From NCBI RefSeq assembly GCF_014202475.1, contig NZ_JACHGV010000003.1, forward strand, positions 36,141-100,140: DNA of 64,000 nucleotides. The letters are read 5' to 3'. The position numbers and the translations under genes are program-made. Source of the DNA: Streptomyces paradoxus (lineage in GTDB: Bacteria; Actinomycetota; Actinomycetes; Streptomycetales; Streptomycetaceae). The notes below the pieces were generated by a model, which was not told the origin of the DNA, did not search any database, and was given only the letters and a program-made list of their open reading frames with translations. This document shows, one piece after another, positions 16,872 through 26,249 of this stretch; within the stretch, counting starts at the first letter, position 1; every line of letters starts with the position of its first letter.

Positions 16872-18614
16872 ATGAGCAAGACCACCGCCTCCGACCCGGC
16901 CCCCTCCGCCGCCGAGGACCAGGAGCTGGGCGACGCCGGCTCCCAGCTGTCCACCGCCCCCAAGGAGGACGCGCCCAACCTCCCCGCCCTGGGCGTCATC
17001 GGCTGGGCCCGCTGGTTCTGGCGGCAGCTGACCTCCATGCGGGTCGCGCTCCTGCTGCTCCTGCTGCTGTCCCTCGGCGCGATTCCCGGCTCGCTCATCC
17101 CGCAGTCCGGCCAGGACGAGACGAAGGTCGCCGACTTCCGCAAGGGCAACCCGACCCTCGGCGACATCTACGACAAGCTCGGCCTGTTCCACGTCTACAG
17201 CTCGGTGTGGTTCTCCGCGATCTACATCCTGCTGTTCGTCTCCCTCATCGGCTGCATCGTGCCCCGCACCTGGCAGTTCGTCGGCCAGCTGCGGGGCCTG
17301 CCGCCCGGCGCGCCCCGGCGGCTGAACCGGCTGCCCGCGCACACCACCTGGCGCACCACGGCCGAACCGGAGCAGGTCCACCAGGCCGCCCTGGCCCTGC
17401 TGAAGAAGCGCCGCTTCCGCGCCCACCTCACCGGGGACGCCGTCGCCGCCGAGAAGGGCTACCTGCGCGAGCTGGGCAACCTCGTCTTCCACATCGCCCT
17501 CATCGTGATGCTGATCGCCTTCGCCTGGGGCCAGCTCTTCAAGTCCGAGGGCAACAAGCTCGTCGTCGAGGGTGACGGCTTCTCCAACACCCTCACCCAG
17601 TACGACGACTTCAAGTCCGGCAACCTCTTCACCTCCGACGACCTGGTGCCGTTCAGCTTCAACCTGAAGAAGTTCACCGGCACCTACGAGCGCACCGGCC
17701 CCAACAAGGGCACCCCCCGCGTCTACAAGGCCGACCTCACGTACAGCGCGGGCCCCTACGGCAAGGACGAGAAGACCACCGTCGAGGTCAACCACCCGCT
17801 GGAGATCGGCGACTCCAAGGTCTACCTCGTCAGCCACGGCTACGCCCCGGTCATCACCGTCCGCGACGCCCAGGGCAAGGTCGTCTTCGACGACGCCGTA
17901 CCGCTGCTGCCGCTGGACGCCAACGTCACCTCCTCCGGCGTCGTCAAGGTCCTCGACGGCTACCGCAACGCCCAGGGCAAGAAGGAGCAGCTGGGCTTCA
18001 ACGCCTTCTTCGTGCCGACGTTCGGCGGCTCCGCCAGCGGCACGATGCTGTCGCAGTTCCCCGCGCTGGACAATCCGCTGCTCGCGCTGTCCGCCTACCA
18101 CGGCGACCTCGGGGCCGACTCGGGCATCCCGCAGAGCGTGTACCAGATGGACCGGACGAACATGAAGGAGTTCAAGGACTCCCAGGGCAAGCTGTTCAAG
18201 AAGCTGCTGAAGCCCGGCGAGACCATGAAGCTCCCGAACGGCGCCGGTTCGGTCACCTTCGGCAAGGACATCAAGGAGTGGGCCGGCTTCCAGGTCGTCC
18301 AGCAGCCCGGCAGCGGCTGGGCCCTCGCCGGTGCCCTCGCCGCGATCGGCGGCCTCGCCGCCTCCCTGTTCATCCAGCGCCGCCGCGTCTGGGTGCGCGC
18401 GGTCAAGGGCGCCGACGGCGTCACCGTCGTCGAGATGGCCGGCCTCGGCCGCAGCGAGTCCGCGAAGGTCCCCGAGGAACTGGGCGACCTCGCCGGGACT
18501 CTCTACGAGCAGGCTCCGGGCGCGCCCGCCCCCGACGACCCCGCAGATTCCCCCGACCCCGCCCAGGAGCCGGGTACCGAAACCCCCGTACCTGCCGAAG
18601 GGGCTGAGAAGTGA
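16872..18614 (+). CDS. resB: Cytochrome c biogenesis protein ResB (Ccs1)
   Basis: A 580-aa protein with an N-terminal block of transmembrane helices (about 45-75 and 110-135), a third near 200-220, a large extracytoplasmic domain (about 225-470) and a final helix near 480. This matches ResB/Ccs1, which with CcsA/CcsB forms the system II heme lyase. The Arg/Trp-rich WARWFWRQLTSMRVA at the first helix is typical. The C-terminal tail is Pro/Asp-rich. Its stop overlaps the next start (GTGA), so the two subunits are made together. Confidence 0.93.
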   Translation: MSKTTASDPAPSAAEDQELGDAGSQLSTAPKEDAPNLPALGVIGWARWFWRQLTSMRVALLLLLLLSLGAIPGSLIPQSGQDETKVADFRKGNPTLGDIYDKLGLFHVYSSVWFSAIYILLFVSLIGCIVPRTWQFVGQLRGLPPGAPRRLNRLPAHTTWRTTAEPEQVHQAALALLKKRRFRAHLTGDAVAAEKGYLRELGNLVFHIALIVMLIAFAWGQLFKSEGNKLVVEGDGFSNTLTQYDDFKSGNLFTSDDLVPFSFNLKKFTGTYERTGPNKGTPRVYKADLTYSAGPYGKDEKTTVEVNHPLEIGDSKVYLVSHGYAPVITVRDAQGKVVFDDAVPLLPLDANVTSSGVVKVLDGYRNAQGKKEQLGFNAFFVPTFGGSASGTMLSQFPALDNPLLALSAYHGDLGADSGIPQSVYQMDRTNMKEFKDSQGKLFKKLLKPGETMKLPNGAGSVTFGKDIKEWAGFQVVQQPGSGWALAGALAAIGGLAASLFIQRRRVWVRAVKGADGVTVVEMAGLGRSESAKVPEELGDLAGTLYEQAPGAPAPDDPADSPDPAQEPGTETPVPAEGAEK

Positions 18615-19693
18615 CTCTCGCCGCCGCCACGAACGAAAACCTCGCGCAGATCAGCAACGTGCTGATCTACTCCGCGATGGCCGTCTACACCCTGGCCTTT
18701 TTCGCGTACATCGCCGAATGGCTCTTCGGCAGCCGCAGCAAGGTCGCCCGGACCGCCGCCGCGCTCACCACCAAGGCGGACGCCAAGAAGGCGGCCCCGG
18801 CCGTCACCGTGAACCAGGCCGGCGGCACCGCCGTGCTGGAGCGGCCGAAGGTCACCGTGCGGGCCGCGGCCGGCCGGCGTGACGTGCCGGACGGGCCCGG
18901 GGCGCACGGTGGGGACGAGCAGGGCGACCTGTACGGCCGGATCGCCATCTCCCTCACGGTGCTCGCCTTCCTGGTCGAGTTCGGCGGTGTCCTCACCCGC
19001 GCCCTGTCGGTGGAGCGGGCGCCGTGGGGCAACATGTACGAGTTCAACATCACGTTCTCCACGGTCGCGGTCGGCGTGTACCTCGGGCTGCTGGCGCTGA
19101 AGAAGAACGTGCGCTGGCTGGGCCTGTTCCTGATCACCTCGGTCCTGCTCGACCTGGGCCTCGCGGTCACGGTCCTCTACACCGCAAGCGACCAGCTGGT
19201 CCCGGCGCTGCACTCGTACTGGCTGTACATCCACGTCTCGACGGCCATCTTCTGCGGCGCGGTCTTCTACGTCGGCGCGGTCGGCACCATCCTGTACCTG
19301 TTCAAGGACTCCTACGAGAGCAAGCTCGCGAGCGGCGGCACGCCCGGCACCTTCGCGACCTCCGTCCTGGAGCGGCTGCCCTCCTCCGCCTCCCTCGACA
19401 AGTTCTCCTACCGCGTCAACGCGGCCGTGTTCCCGCTGTGGACGTTCACGATCATCGCGGGCGCCATCTGGGCGGGCGACGCCTGGGGCCGCTACTGGGG
19501 CTGGGACCCGAAGGAGACCTGGTCCTTCATCACCTGGGTCGCCTACGCCTGCTACCTGCACGCCCGCGCGACCGCCGGCTGGAAGGGCCGCAAGGCCGCC
19601 TACCTGGCCCTCATCGCCTTCGGCTGCTGGCTGTTCAACTACTACGGCGTGAACATCTTCGTCTCCGGCAAGCACTCGTACGCGGGCGTGTGA
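18611..19693 (+). CDS. ccsB: Cytochrome c synthase subunit CcsB (CcsA family)
   Basis: A 360-aa polytopic protein with the tryptophan-rich WWD-type heme-handling signature WGRYWGWDPKETWSFITW near residues 295-312 and conserved histidines in flanking helices (HSYWLYIHV). It presents heme to apocytochrome c at the outer face of the membrane together with ResB. An insert of about 65 residues (50-115) after the first helix is Ala/Lys-rich and soluble-looking. It is the last gene of the operon; the convergent condensation-domain gene ends only 22 bp away. Confidence 0.93.
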   Translation: MTLAAATNENLAQISNVLIYSAMAVYTLAFFAYIAEWLFGSRSKVARTAAALTTKADAKKAAPAVTVNQAGGTAVLERPKVTVRAAAGRRDVPDGPGAHGGDEQGDLYGRIAISLTVLAFLVEFGGVLTRALSVERAPWGNMYEFNITFSTVAVGVYLGLLALKKNVRWLGLFLITSVLLDLGLAVTVLYTASDQLVPALHSYWLYIHVSTAIFCGAVFYVGAVGTILYLFKDSYESKLASGGTPGTFATSVLERLPSSASLDKFSYRVNAAVFPLWTFTIIAGAIWAGDAWGRYWGWDPKETWSFITWVAYACYLHARATAGWKGRKAAYLALIAFGCWLFNYYGVNIFVSGKHSYAGV

Positions 19694-19715
19694 CGCGCCT
19701 CCTGAGCAGCGGTGG

Positions 19716-21113
19716 TCAGCCCTGCCGGGCGACGCTCGTGATCACCTCCCGCAGTCGGGTCGCGTACCGGGACACGTTCTTGTGCGCGATCTCGGTGTCC
19801 GGATAGCGGCAGGCGAACCACAGACCCTCGTGGAGTCTGTTGACCCAGACGCAGACCCGGTCGCCGTACGAGACCCTGACCAGTCCGTAGACCTTCTGCT
19901 CGGCCCACCGCTCGGAGCCGGGGATGTCGCGGGCGTCGAGGTAGGACACCAGGGAGTACAGGTCGGGAGACGTGGGGCGGAAGTCCGTTCCGATCAGCCG
20001 GAGCACCCGTTCGAGGGGTGTGCGGGCCAGCCGCCGGTTGGCGCGCAGCTCGGCGCGTGCGTTCTCCAGGGCTCCGTGGAAGTCATGGACCTCCGCCAGC
20101 GGGATCTCGACCGGTGCCCCGCCGACGTACCAGCCCACGGAGTCCGACAACCGTGACGTCACCCGGGTGTGGAACGGCACGATGGTGCGGAAGACGGGCT
20201 CCCCGTCGATCTCGTGGAGGATGAGCGCAGTGGCCGCCAGTACGCCGACCACGCTGCCGCCGTAGGGCCGGCAGTGCGCCTCGAACGCGTCGGCGTCGTC
20301 GGCGTCCACCAGTGGCTCGCACAGCGCCTTCTGCCGGGGCAGCCCGCCGTCGGGATCCAGCCCGAGATCGACGGGGAAGTTCGGCAGCTGCCCCTCGCAG
20401 TTCTTGATGAACTCCCGCCAGCGGACCACGATGTCATGGTCCTCGCTGAGCTTGTCCGCGTCCGCCCGTTCGGCCTGGCAGAAGTCGACGTAGCTGGCGA
20501 CGGGTTCCTGCCCCGGGGAGCGGCCCGCCCCGACCGCCGCATAGAGCTCATGCAGGGCGGCGGGGATGTTCTGGAGTGAGTAGGCGTCGACGTTGCTGTG
20601 GTCGAAGGCCATGTACACGCTGGTGCTGTCGTCCCGGACGACCGCCGCGTAGATGAAGTTGGGCCACCGGAGTGCGTCCGCCGCGGTGTCGAACCGCTTC
20701 TGGAGATGCTCGGCCAGCGCTGTCTCGTCCGTGAAGTCGCCGATCTCCTCCCGGTGCAGCCGCACGTCCTCGCTGCCGAGGGTGAACCGGGCGATCTCGT
20801 CGCCGGGCGGCCCGGACCAGGCGAAGCCGCTGCGCAGCGTCTCGTGCCGCAGCGTCCAGGCGTGCAGCGCGCCCTGGAGGACGTCCAGTTCCGCCCGGCC
20901 GGGGAGATCGAAACACACGCCGATCCAGGTCGGTACGAACAACCCGTCCTCACGTACGGACCGGGAGGTTCTGATGTGCGACTCCTGGATGTAGGCCGGG
21001 GGTCTGCGGTCCTCGGGCAAGCCCTTCACCGTCGCGGCGGCCGCTGGATCGAGTGTCCACTCCACGAGCCGTCCCGGTCGTACCTCACAGTGTCGGATGT
21101 CCGTCAAGCGCAC
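19716..21113 (-). CDS. Stand-alone condensation-domain protein
   Basis: A 465-aa protein with the fold of nonribosomal peptide condensation/PapA-type acyltransferases and nothing else. The active-site motif HHxxxDG reads DHSNVDA at residues 171-177: the second, catalytic His172 and Asp176 are kept, while the first His and the last Gly are changed. The early LRHETLRSGF (88-97) matches the C-domain 'RHE-LR' core, and SVGWYVGGAPVEI is the latch region. It may transfer an acyl or aminoacyl group to an amine or alcohol. The GTG at 21113 has GGAG upstream. No adenylation, carrier or polyketide gene is within reach. Confidence 0.75.
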   Translation of the reverse strand: MRLTDIRHCEVRPGRLVEWTLDPAAAATVKGLPEDRRPPAYIQESHIRTSRSVREDGLFVPTWIGVCFDLPGRAELDVLQGALHAWTLRHETLRSGFAWSGPPGDEIARFTLGSEDVRLHREEIGDFTDETALAEHLQKRFDTAADALRWPNFIYAAVVRDDSTSVYMAFDHSNVDAYSLQNIPAALHELYAAVGAGRSPGQEPVASYVDFCQAERADADKLSEDHDIVVRWREFIKNCEGQLPNFPVDLGLDPDGGLPRQKALCEPLVDADDADAFEAHCRPYGGSVVGVLAATALILHEIDGEPVFRTIVPFHTRVTSRLSDSVGWYVGGAPVEIPLAEVHDFHGALENARAELRANRRLARTPLERVLRLIGTDFRPTSPDLYSLVSYLDARDIPGSERWAEQKVYGLVRVSYGDRVCVWVNRLHEGLWFACRYPDTEIAHKNVSRYATRLREVITSVARQG

Positions 21114-21340
21114 GAGGTGTCTCCGTTCGCGGATGGGATGCCCCGATCTGGATGTGCCGTGGCGGTGAACAGCCCACACCGGATTCCCCGAAGGGTCAGT
21201 CGAACGGATGGCACCCCACGGCGACAGGGTGGTCACCACCGTCGGGCCTTGGTACGCACGCCCGTCGCCCCGGACCAGCTGACCTGGACCATGGTGGTGT
21301 GCGATGTGGCGTCAAGTGCCGCGCCGATGGCCGGAGCCGG

Positions 21341-22123
21341 CTACCGCGCAGCCGAGCCGGGTCCCGGCGCATCTGCTGTCGATCCTGTCGTCGTCCCGGC
21401 TGCGGTGAGCCCGTCGGAGCAGGCGTCCAGGTACGTGTGCAGGGCGGCCGCGCCCTCGATCATGAGCCTGGTGCGGGCCGTCAGCGCCTCCCCGCGGGAC
21501 GCCACGGCTGCCCGCAGCGCCGCACTGCCGCCCTCCCGCCGCAGCCCTTCCAGCACCGGCCTGATCTGGTCGAACAGGTAGTGGCTGCGGCGCAGGGTGT
21601 GCACGAGCCGGGCGTCGCGCACATCGGCCGGCGTGTAGCTCCGGTAGTCCGTCCCGCGCTCGCGCCCCGGCGTGAGCAGCCCGGCCCCCTCCCACACCCG
21701 CAGCGCGGAGGTCCGTACGCCCAGCAGCACCGCCACCTCGCCGATGCGCAGCGCGCCCGGGCGCGGCAGCGGGGCGGGTGGTTCGGCCGCGAGCAGTTCC
21801 AGGGCCTCGCTCGCCGCCCGCAGGGACACCCGCTCCTCGTGCAGGGCGGCATGCGCGGCGTCGACCAGCGCGAGCGCGCCCGGGACGTCCCCCGTGTGCA
21901 GGGTCCGCATGATGTCCGCCGCCGTCACCGGGCCGTACCCCCGCATCAGCGTCCGGTAGGCCAGCAGCGCACCGCGGTGGACCTCCCCGAAGACGCGGTA
22001 GCCGGACGCGGTCCGCGCGGCCGGCGGGAGCACACCGGCGTCCTCGTAGTTGCGGATCTGCTGCGGCGAGACACCGGCCAGCCGGGCCAGGTCGACGGGG
22101 CGGAGGCGGCGGTCGTTCGTCAT
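21341..22123 (-). CDS. MerR-family regulator with two HTH domains
   Basis: A 260-aa regulator in which the MerR DNA-binding unit occurs twice. The first is at residues about 6-50 (VDLARLAGVSPQQIRNYE, then the wing GYRVFGEVH), the second at about 126-175 (IGEVAVLLGVRTSALRVWE, then the wing YRSYTPADV). Helical effector regions follow each. Most MerR proteins have one such unit and dimerise, so a tandem protein could bind as a pseudo-dimer. It is divergent from the UvrA-like gene and probably controls it; an inverted repeat lies between the two starts. Confidence 0.85.
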   Translation of the reverse strand: MTNDRRLRPVDLARLAGVSPQQIRNYEDAGVLPPAARTASGYRVFGEVHRGALLAYRTLMRGYGPVTAADIMRTLHTGDVPGALALVDAAHAALHEERVSLRAASEALELLAAEPPAPLPRPGALRIGEVAVLLGVRTSALRVWEGAGLLTPGRERGTDYRSYTPADVRDARLVHTLRRSHYLFDQIRPVLEGLRREGGSAALRAAVASRGEALTARTRLMIEGAAALHTYLDACSDGLTAAGTTTGSTADAPGPGSAAR

Positions 22124-22166
22124 CGATTTGAAGGTTACGGCAGGAAAAGGGGCCGTGGAAGCCTCT

Positions 22167-22200
22167 CAAGTCTCAACAGAGCACTTAAATGGAAGACTTG
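22167..22200. promoter_or_regulatory. Candidate operator between merR and the UvrA-like gene
   Basis: A 7-bp inverted repeat, CAAGTCT (22167-22173) facing AGACTTG (22194-22200), with a 20-bp AT-richer centre. It ends 5 bp before the UvrA-like start. MerR proteins bind dyads lying within the promoter spacer, so this is a plausible site for the tandem-HTH regulator. Confidence 0.4.
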
Positions 22201-22205
22201 AAGGA

Positions 22206-24665
22206 ATGGACGACTGCATCCGCGTCACCGGCGCACGCCTCCACAACCTCAAGAACGTCTCCCTCTCCCTGCCGAAGAACAAGCTGGTCGTGCTGACCGG
22301 CCTGTCCGGCTCCGGCAAGTCCACCCTCGCCTTCGACACCCTCCACCGGGAGGGCCAGCGGCAGTACCTGGAGTCGCTGGGCATGGTCACCGGCTTCGTC
22401 AGCAAGCCCGCCGTCGACTCCATCACCGGCCTGTCCCCGTCCATCAGCGTCGACCAGCACCACACCAACCGCAGCCCCCGCTCCACGGTCGGCACGGTCA
22501 CCGAGGTCTACACCTACCTGCGCCTGCTGTGGTCGCGCATCGGCATCCGCCCCTGCCCCGGCTGCGGCAAGGACATCCCGCCGTCCTACGCCGACGGCAC
22601 CGAGGCCGACGAGGACGCCGAGGCGGAGCAGCGGCCCTGCCCGCACTGCTCCACCCCCGTGCCCGAACTGGTCATGGGCTCCTTCTCCTTCAACAAGCCC
22701 GCCGGGGCCTGCCCGGCCTGCACCGGCCTGGGCGAGGTGATCCGCCCTGACGTACGGCGCTTGGTCGACGACGGGAAGCCGGTCGCGCGGGGGGCGGTGA
22801 AGGGCTGGAGCGCGAAGTACACCGACTGGAGCCTGCCCGTGCTGCGGGCCGCCGCCGCCCACTACGGCTTCACCCTCGACACCGGCACACCCTTCGGTGA
22901 ACTCGGCGAACCGCAGAAGGACTTGCTCCTGCACGGCGTCGCGAGCCCCGAGTTCCGGCGGCACTTCCCCGACACCGAGCCTCCGGCGACCGTGACGGCG
23001 GGCCGTTTCGAAGGCGTCGCCACGGCGCTGCTGCGGCGCTACAGCGACCGCGCCGAGGACCCCGACTACCGCGAACGGGCCGAGCGGCAGGGCCTGGTGA
23101 AGCAGCCCTGCGGGGAGTGCGGCGGGACCCGGCTGCGCGCCGAGGCCCGGACGGTGACCGTGCACGGCCTGACCGTCGTCGACGCCGCCCGGCTTCCGCT
23201 GACCGGCCTCGGCGCCTGGCTGACCGGCCTGCGCGAGCGGTCGGACGGTGACGAGTGGCTGCTCGTGGAGCCGGTCGTCGCCGACCTGGAGGAGCGGGTC
23301 CGGCGCCTGCTGGACGTCGGAGTCGGCTACCTCACCCTGGGCCAGGCCACGCCCAGCCTCTCCGCCGGCGAGACCCAGCGGCTGCGCCTGGCCGCCCTGC
23401 TGGGGTCCGGCCTGACCGGCGTCCTCTACGTCCTGGACGAGCCGACCATCGGCCTGCACCCCTCGGACACCGCCCGCCTGGTCGACGTCCTGCGCCGCCT
23501 GCGCGACCTGGGCAACACGGTGCTGGTCATCGAGCACGACCTGGAGGTGCTGAAGGCCGCCGACCATGTGGTGGACGTGGGGCCGGGGGCGGGCCGGGAC
23601 GGCGGGCGGATCGTCGCCGAGGGCACGCCGCAGGAGGTGGCCCGGACCGAGGGCTCGGTCACCGGCGCGTACCTGTCCGGCCTGCTGTCCGCGTCGCCGT
23701 CACGGGGGCGCGGAGACGGCGAGGCGGCCGTCGTGATCCGCGGGGCCCGGGCCCACAACCTCCGGGACCTGACCGTACGGATCCCGCTGCGTCGCCTGGT
23801 CACTGTCACGGGCCCGTCCGGCTCCGGCAAGTCGACGCTGCTGCTGGACATCCTCGGCCGGGCCGCCCGCCGCCACTTCCACGGGGCGGGGGAACTGCCC
23901 GCCGAGCACGACGGCATCGACGGCTGGGAGCACCTGTCCAAGGCCGTCCTCATCGACCAGCAGCCGGTCGGCCGCGTGCCCCGTTCCAACGCGGCGACGT
24001 ACTCGGACGTCTTCACCCCGATCCGCGAGGTCTTCGCCGCCCGCAGCCGAGGCCGCCTGACGGCCGGTCACTTCTCTTTCAACATGCCCGGCGGACGCTG
24101 CGAACGCTGCGAGGGCGCGGGCGTCCTCACCGTCCACATGCACTTCCTGCCGGCGGTGGAGGTGCGCTGCCCGACGTGCAAGGGCCGCCGCTTCCGGCCG
24201 GAGGTGCTGACGGTCCGGCACGAGGGCCATGACATCGCCGAGGTACTCGGGGCGACGGTGGAGGAGGCCCTGACGGTGTTCGGGGACGTCCCGCCGGTCG
24301 CCACCCGGCTCCGGCGCATGGCCGACGTCGGCCTCGGCTACCTCCCCCTCGGCCAGCCCGCCACAACCCTCTCCGGCGGCGAGGCCCAGCGTCTGAAGCT
24401 CGCCAAGGAACTGGGACGGCGGACGACCGGACGCGCCCTGTACCTGCTGGACGAACCGACGACGGGCCTGCACTCCGCCGACACCGCCCGCCTCCTCGAC
24501 GTCCTGCAACGCCTCGTCGACGCCGGGCACTCGGTCGTCACCATCGAGCACAACCTCGACGTCGTCCGCGCCTCGGACTGGCTGATCGACCTGGGGCCGG
24601 AAGGCGGCGCGGGCGGGGGTCGGCTGGTGGCGCAGGGGGCACCCGGGGTCCGCATGGCGGAGTGA
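22206..24665 (+). CDS. UvrA-like ABC ATPase (drug-resistance or UvrA2 type)
   Basis: An 819-aa protein with two ABC halves. Walker A sequences are GLSGSGKST (32-40) and GPSGSGKST; signature motifs are LSAGETQRL and LSGGEAQRL; both Walker B strands end in LDEPT. Zinc-binding cysteines are present in each half (CPGCGKD...CPHC and CERCEGAG...CPTCKG). It is about 150 residues shorter than housekeeping UvrA, as seen for UvrA2 and for DrrC, the self-resistance protein of daunorubicin producers. Such proteins are thought to clear intercalators or lesions from DNA. The ATG at 22206 has AAGGA upstream. Confidence 0.88.
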   Translation: MDDCIRVTGARLHNLKNVSLSLPKNKLVVLTGLSGSGKSTLAFDTLHREGQRQYLESLGMVTGFVSKPAVDSITGLSPSISVDQHHTNRSPRSTVGTVTEVYTYLRLLWSRIGIRPCPGCGKDIPPSYADGTEADEDAEAEQRPCPHCSTPVPELVMGSFSFNKPAGACPACTGLGEVIRPDVRRLVDDGKPVARGAVKGWSAKYTDWSLPVLRAAAAHYGFTLDTGTPFGELGEPQKDLLLHGVASPEFRRHFPDTEPPATVTAGRFEGVATALLRRYSDRAEDPDYRERAERQGLVKQPCGECGGTRLRAEARTVTVHGLTVVDAARLPLTGLGAWLTGLRERSDGDEWLLVEPVVADLEERVRRLLDVGVGYLTLGQATPSLSAGETQRLRLAALLGSGLTGVLYVLDEPTIGLHPSDTARLVDVLRRLRDLGNTVLVIEHDLEVLKAADHVVDVGPGAGRDGGRIVAEGTPQEVARTEGSVTGAYLSGLLSASPSRGRGDGEAAVVIRGARAHNLRDLTVRIPLRRLVTVTGPSGSGKSTLLLDILGRAARRHFHGAGELPAEHDGIDGWEHLSKAVLIDQQPVGRVPRSNAATYSDVFTPIREVFAARSRGRLTAGHFSFNMPGGRCERCEGAGVLTVHMHFLPAVEVRCPTCKGRRFRPEVLTVRHEGHDIAEVLGATVEEALTVFGDVPPVATRLRRMADVGLGYLPLGQPATTLSGGEAQRLKLAKELGRRTTGRALYLLDEPTTGLHSADTARLLDVLQRLVDAGHSVVTIEHNLDVVRASDWLIDLGPEGGAGGGRLVAQGAPGVRMAE

Positions 24666-25515
24666 CGCCGTGCTGCATGGTTTTCGGTCAGCATGACCGC
24701 CAGAAATGGTGACGGAATGGATAATTCCCCCCATCGGCGATGGCGGTTTACGTCGTAGTGTCCGCATTCGCCCCGTCGAAGGGGTGCGTCTGATTCCGGC
24801 CCGTATGAGCCGGGTGTTGCGGGGCACGACCCGTGGGTTTGTGTGCTTCTTATGACAGCTTGTGTGGCCGAGGTGACCGTATGGGCCACCGGTTCTGACT
24901 GTCTGTCTGACTTCCTGTGGGGGGAAGCTGATGCACTTACGTGCTGGAAGCACGCCGTTTCGGCGTGCCCGGAGATTCTCGCGTCACGGACTCGTAGCGG
25001 CCCTTGCGACCCTGTCCCTGATCGCCCCGGCCGTACCGGCGTTGGCCGCGCCGACGCCGGCGCCGGCCGATCCGGGGCCGACGTCGGTGTGGGGCAAGAA
25101 GACCGACTTCGAGGTGCCGCCGGTCAAGGTCGGCACGACCAAGCCCGTGCCCGGCGAGGCGGAGGCCGCACCGACGAACGAGCAGGCCGCTTGGCGGGCC
25201 GAGCAGAGGGAACGTGCCCGCACCGGTGAAATCCCCAAGTCGGCGGCGACATCGGCGCGTTCGGCGGAGGCCGACGCCGCCGCGGCGGTGTACGTGCCCG
25301 AAGATCAGGGCGCGGTGCCCTGGCACCAGATCTCCGACTTCCGGATCACCGACGCACTGGTGGCCCGGATCAACCTCTCGACCGGCAACCTGATGCTCGC
25401 CGCGACCGACTTCGAGATCGCCGGCGTCGGGCAGAAGCTGCGCCTGGCACGGACGTACAACTCCTTCGACGCGCCTTGGGGGAAGGTGTCCCAGCGGTGG
25501 TGGCAGGAGTACGAG

Positions 25516-25540
25516 CGTGGGCGGCCAGTGGCCGCCCACG
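25516..25540 (+). terminator. Perfect hairpin inside the RHS remnant frame
   Basis: An 11-bp perfect stem (25516-25526 with 25530-25540, CGTGGGCGGCC / GGCCGCCCACG) with a 3-nt AGT loop lies exactly where RHS similarity ends. It looks like an intergenic terminator now caught inside an open frame. Confidence 0.6.
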
Positions 25541-25563
25541 GCCTCCGGCGAAAGGACAAAGGA

Positions 25564-25689
25564 ATGGACATCACCACCCTCGCCGCGGACGGCAAGGAGC
25601 CGGTCACCGGGCCTCTGCTCTATTTCCTCATCGGTGTCGCGGTCCTCTTCGCTGTGATCATCGCTGTACGGCTCCTGCGGAAGAGGTGA
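25564..25689 (+). CDS. Small membrane protein, 41 aa
   Basis: The start ATG is preceded by AAAGGA and AAAGGA-like purines at about 8-14 nt, inside the frame annotated as the RHS remnant. The product has a short polar N-terminus (MDITTLAADGKEPV), one transmembrane helix and the basic end RLLRKR, giving an N-out/C-in orientation by the positive-inside rule. It is followed after 45 bp by another small membrane protein; the pair could be remains of an immunity or accessory module of an RHS toxin, but this is inference. Confidence 0.5.
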   Translation: MDITTLAADGKEPVTGPLLYFLIGVAVLFAVIIAVRLLRKR

Positions 25690-25734
25690 GTCGCTGATTT
25701 GGCGACCGGGAAGCAAGCGCGATGGGAGGAACTG

Positions 25735-25956
25735 ATGGATGAGCGCACCCTGGTGGGCATTGGCGCGATAGTCATCGGAATCATGTTGGTGTTCGGAAGT
25801 CAGGCTCTCGCCAGGCGATCGATGCGAAATCAGAACGTGTTCGGCAGGGCCAACCGTGAACAGCCCGCCATGGCCAGAGCCATGCCCGTGGTGATCGGAT
25901 CCGGCTTGGCGTTGTGCGGAGTGCTCGTCCTCACGGGTGTTCTGGGAGTTCAGTAG
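25735..25956 (+). CDS. Small membrane protein, 73 aa
   Basis: Begins MDERTLVGIGAIVIGIM with GGGAGGA 5-6 nt upstream. Two hydrophobic segments (about 6-22 and 48-70) flank a basic loop (ARRSMRNQNVFGRANR). No family recognised. It lies in the same direction as the RHS remnant and the 41-aa membrane ORF and ends 7 bp inside the convergent gene at 25950. Confidence 0.6.
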   Translation: MDERTLVGIGAIVIGIMLVFGSQALARRSMRNQNVFGRANREQPAMARAMPVVIGSGLALCGVLVLTGVLGVQ

Positions 25957-26249
25957 GCGCGCCTGTCCAGCACCGCGTAGTCGGCGAAGCTGCGGCGGTA
26001 GCGCAGGTGCCTCGTCTCCTGGGTGTGCCTGCGCTGCCACTCCTCCACCTCGCCGGGTGCCTGGCACGGGCCCGAGCCCGCCCCACAGTCCTCCTCCTCG
26101 CCCGAGACGCAGTACGCCTCGTACTCGGGCTGCGCCGACGCGTCCTGCACGATCGTGTAGGGCACGTACCGGAAGATCCTGCGGCCGGTGGATTCCCCGC
26201 CGTGCTCGTCGCGTTGGTGCTGGCGCAGCAGCACGTTCGCGTCCGTCAC
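25950..26249 (-). CDS. DUF7848-like hypothetical protein
   Basis: A 99-aa Streptomyces-type protein with the pattern FRYVPYTIVQDASAQPEYEA, then CVSGEEEDCGAGSGPC and a C-terminal 'EWQRRHTQETRHLRYRRSF'. Three cysteines and the W-x(6)-T-H-x-x-Y element suggest a small zinc-binding or disulfide fold. From memory this matches the family called DUF7848. It overlaps the upstream gene (26246) by ATGA, so the two are translated together. Function unknown. Confidence 0.65.
   Translation of the reverse strand: MTDANVLLRQHQRDEHGGESTGRRIFRYVPYTIVQDASAQPEYEAYCVSGEEEDCGAGSGPCQAPGEVEEWQRRHTQETRHLRYRRSFADYAVLDRRAY

Larger units (their letters stand above)
24931..25689 (+). pseudogene. Truncated RHS protein fused in frame to a small membrane ORF
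   Basis: The 252-aa frame begins with a signal peptide (about 1-39) and a stretch typical of the N-terminus of Streptomyces RHS-repeat proteins: ARINLSTGNLMLAATDFEIA and GQKLRLARTYNSFDAPWGKV. That similarity stops after WWQEYER near residue 195, where hundreds to thousands of residues are normally still to come. The frame then runs through a perfect hairpin into KGMDITTLAADG and a transmembrane segment (GPLLYFLIGVAVLFAVIIAV). The last 41 codons (25564-25689) have their own AAAGGA site and ATG and probably form a separate gene. I read it as an RHS gene whose body was deleted. Confidence 0.6.

Noticed and set aside
16056..18101. Long minus-strand frame opposite ccdA/resB
   Set aside because: Composition is Gly/Asp/Glu/Gln-rich with no recognisable domain; the plus-strand genes have clear family signatures.
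19716..24665. A biosynthetic gene cluster built around the condensation-domain gene
   Set aside because: No adenylation, carrier, ketosynthase or tailoring genes are nearby; a lone C-domain, a MerR and a UvrA-like gene do not make a cluster.
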